From Pseudomonadota bacterium (GTDB taxonomy: Bacteria > Desulfobacterota > Syntrophia > Syntrophales > UBA5619): a stretch of 13,306 nucleotides of DNA. This document shows positions 7,359 to 13,306 of this stretch, piece by piece. Positions within the stretch are counted from its first letter, which is position 1. Each line of letters begins with the position of its first letter. The notes under the pieces were generated by a model that saw only the letters and a list, made by a program, of their open reading frames with translations, did not search any database and was not told where the DNA came from. Made by a program: the position numbers and the translations under genes. Location of the stretch: the NCBI GenBank assembly GCA_018896355.1, contig JAHIMW010000008.1, positions 1 through 13,306 of the forward strand, written 5' to 3'.

Positions 7359-8120
7359 CTACTTTTTCCGCTCCGCGAATTCCTCTAACTTCTCCAGCCG
7401 CTCCGGCGCCGATACCGTGGCGAGGCAGGCCTCGACTTCGTAGTCCATCAGCGCCTCCAGGCTGACCTCCGAGGCCATATTCAGCCCCTTCTTGATCAGG
7501 TTGATGGAGAATTGCGAATTGGCGGCGATCTTCTTTGCCATCGCCAGGGTTTCCTCCATCAGTTGCTCGAGGGGAACAGCCCTGTTGACGAGGCCGATCC
7601 GTTCCGCCTCTTTCCCGTCGATGTAGTCGCAGGTGAACAGGAGTTCCCGCGCCTTTCCCGGTCCCACCAGGTCCTGAACCAGGCGCATCGCGCCGCCTGT
7701 CACGGAGGATGAGACCCGGGCTTCGGGGGAGCCGAACTTCGCCCCCTCCGCGGCGATCCGGATGTCGCAGGCGAGTGCCAGTTCATAGCCGCTCCCCAGG
7801 GCGAAGCCGTTCACGGCGGCGATCGTCGGTTTGGGATAGCGAATGATCTGGCGGGAGATCTCCTGGAGGTGGACCAGGTAGTCGCGGTAGGCCGAAAGCG
7901 ACCGCCCCTTGGAGTCCTTGAGGTCGGCCCCGGTGGAAAAGGCCCGCCCCGTACCGGTGAAGATAAGGACCTTCACCCCCTCGTCCTCGCGGGCGTCGGC
8001 GAGGGCCTGCTCCATATCGAGCCAGAGCCGCTTGTTCATGGCGTTGAGAACCTGGGGCCGGTTCAGCGTGATGACGGCGACCCCCTCTTTTTTCTCGTAG
8101 ATGATGCATTCAAAGTCCAT
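7359..8120 (-). CDS. Enoyl-CoA hydratase/isomerase (crotonase) family protein
   Basis: Crotonase-fold enzyme of 253 residues that most likely adds water to trans-2-enoyl-CoA to give (S)-3-hydroxyacyl-CoA. The CoA/oxyanion segment AFSTGADL is at 60-67, and NGFALGSGYELALACDIRIA spans 104-123. Both acids of true hydratases are present: Glu113 (in GYEL, equivalent to rat Glu144) and Glu133 (in FGSPE, equivalent to rat Glu164). The oxyanion position normally glycine is Ser110, which should be tolerated because the contact is a backbone NH. GGGAGGAA lies about 8 bp before the ATG. It is placed between an acyl-CoA ligase and a transporter, which fits catabolism of an imported organic acid. Isomerase or hydrolase activity on another acyl-CoA cannot be excluded. 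Confidence 0.88.
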   Translation of the reverse strand: MDFECIIYEKKEGVAVITLNRPQVLNAMNKRLWLDMEQALADAREDEGVKVLIFTGTGRAFSTGADLKDSKGRSLSAYRDYLVHLQEISRQIIRYPKPTIAAVNGFALGSGYELALACDIRIAAEGAKFGSPEARVSSSVTGGAMRLVQDLVGPGKARELLFTCDYIDGKEAERIGLVNRAVPLEQLMEETLAMAKKIAANSQFSINLIKKGLNMASEVSLEALMDYEVEACLATVSAPERLEKLEEFAERKK

Positions 8121-8204
8121 CTCGAATTCCTCCCTGGATATTTATTGAAAATCGGGTTCCTCTGCGCGCTTCCGGAAGTTGCTTGCCTTTTCCTTCACCC
8201 CCGA

Positions 8205-10331
8205 TTACGTGATGATGATCCGGGCGTCGACGACGGACGCCCCATTTTCGTGGACGATGACCGGATTGATGTCCACTTCCTGAATCTCCGGGTGATCGGT
8301 TGTTAGTTGGGCGACCCTTTGGAGGAGATCCTTCAGAATGGCGGTGTCCTTGTGCTTCTGACCGCGGACGCCGGCCAGGAGAGGATATCCCTTGATTTCA
8401 TGGATCATCTCCTCGAGATCCAGATCGGACGGGGGGGCGACCCGGAAGGAGACGTCCTTCAAGACCTCCACGAAAATGCCGCCGAGGCCGAACATGAGGA
8501 CCGCGCCGAACTGGGGATTCCGGATCATGCCGATGATGCACTCCTGACCCTTGGGCGCCATCGGTGCGACGAGGACGCCCAGGACCTTCTCCGGGCGGCT
8601 GACTTTTCCGGCGTTCGCGACGACCTTCGCGAACCCCTCGCAAACAGCCTGTTCGTCATCCAGGTTCAGCAGGATTCCGCCCGCATCCGATTTGTGGATG
8701 ATCTCGGGAGAGACGATCTTCAGGGCGACGGGGAAGCCGACGGCCCACGCCGCCGCAGCCGCTTCTTCCGCGGTTTTCGCCAGCTTGGCCGGGGGCAGTG
8801 GGATCCCGTAAAGGGTGAGGAGTTCCCTCGCCTCCGTCTCCAGCAGGTTCTTTCGGCCTGCCTGTTTCACCCCTTCGATCAGCGTTCTTGCCGCGGCTGC
8901 ATCCGCCTGGATTGCCAGCAGGGGCCGGGCGAGGGCGAGTTTATCCCGCCGAGTTGAGAATTTGGCCATATGGGCCAGGCATTGCGCGGCCCGCTCCGAG
9001 GAGGGGGTCAGCAGTACGCCGTTTTCACTGAGGATCTCCATGGAACGGAAGGGGGCATGGGCAAAGGAGGTGTGAACGGCGATCGGCTTGCCGAACTGCC
9101 GCATCAGACGGACCAGTTCCTGCGAGGTCTTCTCTTCCAGTTCGCCGACGTGCGGGGCGATGATCTCCTTGAACCCGCCAAAAAAACCCGTGACGTAGAC
9201 CGAATCGATCCCCTGTTCCTCCATGAGGGCCTCGACGACCTTGTTGATCATGTCGGGATTCTCCTCGGCCGTTCCGCCGTAATCGATCGGGTTCGAGGCC
9301 GGCATCCCGGCGAGCAGGAACGGGCGGATCCTCTCCTGGGTTGCCTGCGGAAGAACCGGGACCTCCAGCCCGAAATGTTCGGCATTGTCCGCCGCGACCG
9401 AATTGTCCCCGCCGCCCTCGGAGACGATGGCGACCCGGTTTCCCTTCGGCAGAGGCATGTTGGCGAAGGCCATCGCGACGTCGAACATCTCGTCCACGTT
9501 GGTGACCCGGACGATCCCCGCCTGGCGGAAGGCCGCGTCAACGACGGCGTCGTCGGCGGCCAGGGAACCGGTGTGGGAGGCGGCGGCCCGGGCGCCCGCC
9601 TTGCTCCGCCCGACCTTGAGGATCACGATCGGCTTGCGCTTTGAAACCTCCCGCGCCACCCGGACGATCTCCCCCCCTTCCTTGATCCCCTCCATGTACA
9701 TCAGGATCGCTTTGGTTCCCTCGTCCTGCCCCAGGTAATCGATGTACTCGTGGAACTGGACGCCGATCGCATTCCCCGCGGAGATGATGTGGCTGAGCCC
9801 CACCCCGCGCATCTCGGCGTAGTGGGTAATCGAGTCGATGATGTTCCCGCTCTGGGCGATGACGGCGAGGGGGCCTTTTTGGATCGGAGGAACGCCGAGG
9901 AGGTTCATGTCGCCCGCGGCGGAGAAGAGGCCGGAGCAGTTGGGGCCGATGATCTTGGCGCCCCCCTCGGTCGCGGTCCGGAGGATCTCCGCTTCGATCC
10001 TCTTGCCCTCCTCCCCGGTTTCTCCGAGCCCTGCCGTGATGATCACGATCCCTTTTGCACGCATCTTCACGCTGTCGGCCACGGCTTGCGGAATGAGCTT
10101 CGGGGCGACGACGACCATGACGAGGTCCACCTCCTCCCCGATATCGAGGATCGAGGGGTAGGCCTTTCTCCCGAACAGGGTATCCCGCTTGGGGTTGATC
10201 AGGAAGATCTTCCCGGGGTAACCCCCCTGGATCAGACTCCTCGTCCGGCGCTCAGCCGCCTTGCCGGGAACCTCGGATGCCCCGATGACCGCGACGGAGG
10301 CAGGTTTGAAAAGACGGTTCAACGATTGCAT
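8205..10331 (-). CDS. ADP-forming acyl-CoA ligase (acetate-CoA ligase family), alpha-beta fusion
   Basis: NDP-forming acyl-CoA synthetase: acyl-CoA + ADP + Pi interconverts with acid + CoA + ATP through a phosphohistidine. The 708 residues carry, in order, a CoA-binding Rossmann domain (about 5-135, SVAVIGAS at 12-19), a succinyl-CoA-ligase-like domain (about 150-290) and linker, and an ATP-grasp domain (about 490-708). The phosphohistidine is probably His253 in ASHTGSLA. ATP-grasp motifs are PVALKIVSPEIIHKSDAGGI (534-553), GLGGIFVEVLKDVSFRVAP (615-633) and EVDINPV (685-691). The frame continues to 10388, but the ATG at 10331 has AAGGAGG 5 bp upstream and starts right at the Rossmann domain. 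In anaerobes this family commonly makes ATP from acyl-CoA; activation of an imported acid is the reverse option. The acyl substrate is not readable. Confidence 0.92.
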   Translation of the reverse strand: MQSLNRLFKPASVAVIGASEVPGKAAERRTRSLIQGGYPGKIFLINPKRDTLFGRKAYPSILDIGEEVDLVMVVVAPKLIPQAVADSVKMRAKGIVIITAGLGETGEEGKRIEAEILRTATEGGAKIIGPNCSGLFSAAGDMNLLGVPPIQKGPLAVIAQSGNIIDSITHYAEMRGVGLSHIISAGNAIGVQFHEYIDYLGQDEGTKAILMYMEGIKEGGEIVRVAREVSKRKPIVILKVGRSKAGARAAASHTGSLAADDAVVDAAFRQAGIVRVTNVDEMFDVAMAFANMPLPKGNRVAIVSEGGGDNSVAADNAEHFGLEVPVLPQATQERIRPFLLAGMPASNPIDYGGTAEENPDMINKVVEALMEEQGIDSVYVTGFFGGFKEIIAPHVGELEEKTSQELVRLMRQFGKPIAVHTSFAHAPFRSMEILSENGVLLTPSSERAAQCLAHMAKFSTRRDKLALARPLLAIQADAAAARTLIEGVKQAGRKNLLETEARELLTLYGIPLPPAKLAKTAEEAAAAAWAVGFPVALKIVSPEIIHKSDAGGILLNLDDEQAVCEGFAKVVANAGKVSRPEKVLGVLVAPMAPKGQECIIGMIRNPQFGAVLMFGLGGIFVEVLKDVSFRVAPPSDLDLEEMIHEIKGYPLLAGVRGQKHKDTAILKDLLQRVAQLTTDHPEIQEVDINPVIVHENGASVVDARIIIT

Positions 10332-10436
10332 GACATCCTCCTTGTCCGTGATGGTTAATCGTCCAGGGGGTGCAAATCCCCGTTGCATCTGAATGGTTCA
10401 ACGGCTGACCTGTCGAATCCCCCGAACGAATCGGCG

Positions 10437-11336
10437 TTATCGATCGGAGGGTTTTCTCTTCTTCCGCCCGTTTTTGTAATCTGCGTAGGGGAGGACATAA
10501 ATCTCCTTCTTCTGCCAGAGGAGTTCCCTGTCCTTCAGGGCCGTCATGGTTTCCTCCGGATTCTGGACGCTCAGCTCCGTCAGGAGGGCGTTGACCAGGC
10601 TCATGGCTGCGGTAAAGGATTCGATGAAGGAATCGAGTCTGGAATGGACCGGCAGAACCCAGTCTGCGTTGCGGGCGAGGGGGGAGACGAGGGAATCGGT
10701 GATGGCGCCGACCCGGGCGCCGTTTTCCTTGGCGTATTCCAGAACATCGATTGTCAATTTTGTGTATCTCGGGAAACTGATTCCGATGGCGAGATCGTCG
10801 GCGCACAGGCCGTGCAGGGTGTTCCAGACATCCCCGTAGCCGGGGATCACCGGCGAAGCCTGCTTTCCCAGGAAGCGGAGGTAGAGGGCCAAAACGAGGG
10901 CCGGGGCGTGTGCCCCGCGAAGCCCCACGACGTAGATGCGTCTGGCGTTCTTCATATCGGTGACGGCCTGGCGGAACGTTTCCAGGGAGATATCCCGTAG
11001 GGTCTCGGAGAGGTTCCGGATGTCCTCCTGCATGATCTTCGTGAGGATGTCGCCGTCCGTCCGGACGTTCTTGACGGTTTGTTCGAGGCGCGTGACCGTG
11101 GTGAGACGATCCTGGAGTTTGGCGCGGAGCGTTTGCTGTAATTTGGGATAACCGTCGAATCCCAGGACCTGTGCAAGCCGCACGATGGTCGCTTCGCTGA
11201 CCCCCGCCTTTTTTGCCAGTTTCGAGGCCGTCAGGAAGATCGACTCCTCGTAATGGTCCATGATGTACTGCGCCGCCCGTTTCTGGGCCTCGGTCAGTTG
11301 AATCCGGCTGTCCGCGAGAAGGGCGCTGATCGGCAT
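10437..11336 (-). CDS. MurR/RpiR-family transcriptional regulator
   Basis: DNA-binding regulator of 299 residues. The RpiR helix-turn-helix covers about 1-77, with LTASKLAKKAGVSEATIVRL at 35-54. A SIS domain covers about 130-255, containing VVGLRGAHAPALVLALYLRF (136-155), GISFPRYTKLTIDVLEYAK (185-203) and ITDSLVSPLARNAD (212-225). The C-terminus is strongly basic (KNGRKKRKPSDR). SIS domains in this family usually bind phosphosugars, but here the usual SxSGxT phosphate loop reads SFPRYT, so the ligand may differ. GAAGGA lies 8 bp before the ATG. It leads a run of minus-strand genes for CoA ligase, hydratase and TRAP transport, which it probably controls along with itself through the palindrome just upstream. 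Confidence 0.92.
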   Translation of the reverse strand: MPISALLADSRIQLTEAQKRAAQYIMDHYEESIFLTASKLAKKAGVSEATIVRLAQVLGFDGYPKLQQTLRAKLQDRLTTVTRLEQTVKNVRTDGDILTKIMQEDIRNLSETLRDISLETFRQAVTDMKNARRIYVVGLRGAHAPALVLALYLRFLGKQASPVIPGYGDVWNTLHGLCADDLAIGISFPRYTKLTIDVLEYAKENGARVGAITDSLVSPLARNADWVLPVHSRLDSFIESFTAAMSLVNALLTELSVQNPEETMTALKDRELLWQKKEIYVLPYADYKNGRKKRKPSDR

Positions 11337-11344
11337 GAAGTAAA

Positions 11345-11372
11345 TCCTTCACTAATATATTTCGGTGAAGGA
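11345..11372. promoter_or_regulatory. Candidate RpiR operator (8-12-8 palindrome)
   Basis: TCCTTCAC (11345-11352) and GTGAAGGA (11365-11372) are perfect inverted arms around an AT-rich 12 bp spacer. The arms sit directly downstream of the -10 box and span the expected start site, an arrangement typical of a repressor operator. The arm nearer the gene also contains the ribosome-binding GAAGGA of the regulator. No intact second copy was seen elsewhere in the window. Confidence 0.55.
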
Positions 11373-11401
11373 ATTATTTCATTGCTGATCCCTTTTGTCA
11401 A
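11373..11401 (-). promoter_or_regulatory. Sigma70-type promoter for the RpiR-TRAP operon
   Basis: Read on the minus strand, a perfect -35 box TTGACA (11401-11396) is followed after exactly 17 bp by AATAAT (11378-11373), five of six matches to the -10 consensus. Transcription would begin near 11366, inside the palindrome, about 30 bp before the regulator ATG. It is the best promoter visible in the window. Confidence 0.65.
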
Positions 11402-11423
11402 GGAAAAAATGCAAAAAAAAGAA

Positions 11424-11446
11424 AAAAAGCCTTAAAGACGCTTTTT
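11424..11446 (-). terminator. Intrinsic terminator after the amidohydrolase gene
   Basis: On the minus strand AAAAAGC and GCTTTTT form a 7 bp stem with a 9-base loop. It is followed by long T-runs (T2, C, T8, then T6 after a short break). It lies about 94 bp beyond the amidohydrolase stop and just upstream of the next promoter. The stem is AT-rich and so weak, but the T-tract is strong. Between the stop and this site (11447-11539) only a small CGGCG-TTA-CGCCG hairpin (11461-11473) was seen. Confidence 0.5.
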
Positions 11447-11539
11447 CCCATGTAGAGCTGCGGCGTTACGCCGGAGGCTACCGGAGATCCAATTCTTGCT
11501 CGGGATGGACTTACCGCGTACCTGAGCCGGGCGCCCTTT

Positions 11540-13102
11540 CTATATTTTTCCGCCCACGAAGAGTCCTTTTGCCAGAAGGCTCAAGACCCCCTGGCTTTTT
11601 TGATACGGCTCTCCCTTCAGAAGAAGGGTTTCAACCTTCAGACCCAGAAGTTCGTTCGGTTTCATCGTCAACGGATTCCGGTTCAGGATCACCATGTCGG
11701 CCGTTTTCCCCGTCTCCAGACTGCCGCGCTCCTTTTCATCGAAAGTGGTCCAGGCTGCATTCCAGGTGAACAGTTTCAGCGCCTCCGGAATCGTGAGGGA
11801 CTGTTCGGGAACATAATGGTTGCAGGCGGCATGGATGCCGACGATCGGATCCGGCAGCGTACAGGGGGCGTCGGAGCCGCCGCTCAGGACGATGCCCATA
11901 TCGGTTATCTTTCTTAACGGAGAGATTCTCTCCGCCCGATTCCCCAGGATGCTCTGCAGAAAATCGACTGGTTCCAGATCCCACATCAGAAAGGCGGGTT
12001 GCAGCGGGATCTGAATGCCGAGGTCGGCGCACTTTTGAAGCCCATCTTCGGTGGGAAGGCAGGCGTGGATGATCCCGTGTCGGTGATCCTGTCGGGGGAA
12101 ATCCTTCAGGGCGGCCGCGATGGCCATAACCGCCTGATCGAAGGCCGCGTCGCCGACCGCGTGCATCTCGATCTGCAACCCCTCGCGGTTGGCCCGTTTC
12201 GCGAATTGAATCACCTCTTCATCGCTGTGGAAGAGGATGCCGCGATTTTGAGGATGGTTGGTGTACGGCTGTCTCAGCGCCGCATCCTCGCTGCCGAAGC
12301 AGCCGTCCAAGGCCGTGGCAAAGCATCCACCCACCCGGGGAAGCTTTCTCTTCCGGATCTTGTCGAGATTCATGGTCTGGAAGAAGAGTCGGGTTTGAAA
12401 ACCGCTGTCGAGCCCCTTTCCAAAGATCGTCTCCAGGGTCACATCCAGATCGAGCGGGAAACCGACGCCGGATACGGTGTGCATCATTCCGATCCCCTTT
12501 TCCGCCATTGCATCAACCGCCTGAAGCATGTTCCGGAGGGTCCGCGGCAGGGAGACTTTTTTGGTGATGAAATCGGTGGTTGCAAAAAAGGCCTCCTGGT
12601 TCATCTCCCCCGTGTTTTCATGCCAGCCCCGCAACGATTTCACTTTATCCGGCAACATCGCTATCATTTTGCTGTTCAGGATGCAGGCGTGGCCGTCATA
12701 CTTGACTATGAAGAGCGCCCTGTCCGGGCATGCCTGATCGAGCTCGTCCCTGGATATCAGCCTCTTTTCCCTGACGGAGTGGGTGGAGGCCCCGAATCCC
12801 ATGATGATCTTGTCGTTGTTTTTCGTTGTGAATTTTTGGATATGCCCGCACATCTCCGGCAGGCTCCGCGCATGGCGCACATCAAGACCCGCGTTGAACA
12901 AGGCGTAGGATGCAAAGTGCAGGTGTGTGTCCCCGAAGCAGGGAAGAAGGGCCCTTTCACCCAGAACCTCCCTCGGGGCGCCTTGATAAGCCGCGGGAAG
13001 CTCATTTCCCACATGAAGAATCCGACCTTTGTCTTCCACAAGGTATCGGTAAGCATGATTTTCCCGATCACAGCAGATGATTGCGCCTTCATATGTTTTC
13101 AT
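11540..13102 (-). CDS. Amidohydrolase family protein (YtcJ-like, amidohydrolase_3)
   Basis: Metal-dependent hydrolase of 520 residues with the TIM-barrel amidohydrolase layout: an N-terminal beta-sandwich strand region, then the metal motif LPCFGDTHLH with His60 and His62. DGHACILNS follows at 136-144, ALDGCFGSEDAAL at 264-276, EMHAVGDAAFDQA at 312-324 (His314), IIHA with His346, and SGGSDAPC with Asp411. The end, LETGKTADMVILNRNP (462-477), is the usual return of the sandwich domain. There is no signal peptide, so it is cytoplasmic. The substrate is unknown; this subfamily includes enzymes acting on N-substituted amides and formamides. The ATG at 13102 has GGAG about 10 bp upstream and lies 16 bp after the ferritin-like gene, so the two are probably co-transcribed. 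Confidence 0.85.
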   Translation of the reverse strand: MKTYEGAIICCDRENHAYRYLVEDKGRILHVGNELPAAYQGAPREVLGERALLPCFGDTHLHFASYALFNAGLDVRHARSLPEMCGHIQKFTTKNNDKIIMGFGASTHSVREKRLISRDELDQACPDRALFIVKYDGHACILNSKMIAMLPDKVKSLRGWHENTGEMNQEAFFATTDFITKKVSLPRTLRNMLQAVDAMAEKGIGMMHTVSGVGFPLDLDVTLETIFGKGLDSGFQTRLFFQTMNLDKIRKRKLPRVGGCFATALDGCFGSEDAALRQPYTNHPQNRGILFHSDEEVIQFAKRANREGLQIEMHAVGDAAFDQAVMAIAAALKDFPRQDHRHGIIHACLPTEDGLQKCADLGIQIPLQPAFLMWDLEPVDFLQSILGNRAERISPLRKITDMGIVLSGGSDAPCTLPDPIVGIHAACNHYVPEQSLTIPEALKLFTWNAAWTTFDEKERGSLETGKTADMVILNRNPLTMKPNELLGLKVETLLLKGEPYQKSQGVLSLLAKGLFVGGKI

Positions 13103-13118
13103 CGTGGTTGGTCTCCGA

Positions 13119-13306
13119 TCAGCACCCCAGGCGCTTCTTCATTGTCGAGAGCCTCATGAAATGTTCCTTTTCTTCGTCGATGATCCTTTCGATCGCGTCC
13201 CGCCGGTCTGCCGGTAGCAGTTCCCGCATCTCCCGGTAATAGTGAATCGAATCCAGCTCCCGCTGGATCGCGAAATCGAGGGCGGATGCCTCGTCCCGGA
13301 GCTTCG
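13119..13306 (-). CDS. Ferritin-like / rubrerythrin-type protein, C-terminal part
   Basis: Open frame entering from the right edge of the window; 61 codons and a TGA are visible, and the start lies outside. The residues contain ALDFAIQRELDSIHYYREM, then a leucine-containing link and ERIIDEEKEHFMRLSTMKKRL. The spacing of E, HYY and EExxH is that of the second helix pair of a rubrerythrin-like four-helix bundle, where such Glu/His residues bind a diiron centre. Such proteins act in oxidative-stress defence or iron handling in anaerobes. With the first half missing, the exact subfamily cannot be set. It lies upstream of and close to the amidohydrolase gene. Confidence 0.75.
   Translation of the reverse strand, partial: KLRDEASALDFAIQRELDSIHYYREMRELLPADRRDAIERIIDEEKEHFMRLSTMKKRLGC

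Noticed and set aside
8191..8198. Second copy of TCCTTCAC as an additional RpiR operator
   Set aside because: Only one arm is present, with no GTGAAGGA partner at the right distance; one such 8-mer in 13 kb is within chance expectation.
10332..10388. N-terminal extension of the CoA ligase to an ATG at 10388
   Set aside because: AAGGAGG lies 5 bp before the ATG at 10331, and the family's Rossmann domain begins there.
10252..11352. Minus-strand open frame (366 codons) overlapping the RpiR gene in another frame
   Set aside because: The composition is Pro/Arg/Gly-rich and no domain is recognisable, while the alternative frame gives a complete HTH-SIS protein with a ribosome site.
11999..13159. 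Plus-strand open frame (386 codons) opposite the amidohydrolase
   Set aside because: Antisense shadow; the minus strand has the metal-binding motifs in the correct order.

Overview
The window reads as a bacterial chromosome segment of moderately high GC with compact, polycistronic gene order. The class III (PhaE/PhaC) polyhydroxyalkanoate synthase, the ADP-forming acyl-CoA ligase, the TAXI-type TRAP transporter and the rubrerythrin-like fragment together suggest an anaerobic Desulfobacterota (former Deltaproteobacteria), perhaps of the Syntrophales type. That assignment is an inference from gene content; no rRNA or other marker gene is present. I see no tRNA, insertion sequence, CRISPR array or phage gene.

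Left block (1-3456, plus strand): a polyhydroxyalkanoate operon in the order phaE (5' end probably cut by the window edge), phaC, a cytoplasmic protein with two GAF domains, and phaJ (MaoC-type (R)-enoyl-CoA hydratase). The first three genes overlap or abut, so they are probably translationally coupled. PhaJ would feed (R)-3-hydroxyacyl-CoA from enoyl-CoA to the PhaEC synthase. No phaA or phaB is in view. The 205 bp convergent gap that follows holds a short palindrome and a doubtful small open frame.

Centre and right block (3662-11378, minus strand, read right to left): a probable six-gene operon. It comprises an RpiR-family regulator, an ADP-forming acyl-CoA ligase, an enoyl-CoA hydratase, a TAXI solute-binding protein, a DUF1850 exported protein, and a fused TRAP permease. 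The simplest reading is capture and import of a carboxylate, reversible linkage of acyl-CoA to ATP, and hydration of an enoyl-CoA. A near-consensus promoter (TTGACA, 17 bp, AATAAT) lies just before the regulator, and an 8-12-8 palindrome abuts its -10 box, as expected for an autoregulated operator. A very GC-rich hairpin between the binding-protein gene and the DUF1850/permease genes could set unequal expression.

Right edge (11424-13306, minus strand): a ferritin-like/rubrerythrin-type protein (only its C-terminus is in the window) and, 16 bp downstream, a YtcJ-like amidohydrolase. They are followed by an AT-rich terminator whose T-runs also form phased A-tracts upstream of the regulator promoter.

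Nothing here is an unmistakably new system. The best candidates for a second look are the RpiR operator/promoter with its regulon of transport and CoA-ligase genes, the GAF protein built into the PHA operon, and the exported DUF1850 partner of the transporter.
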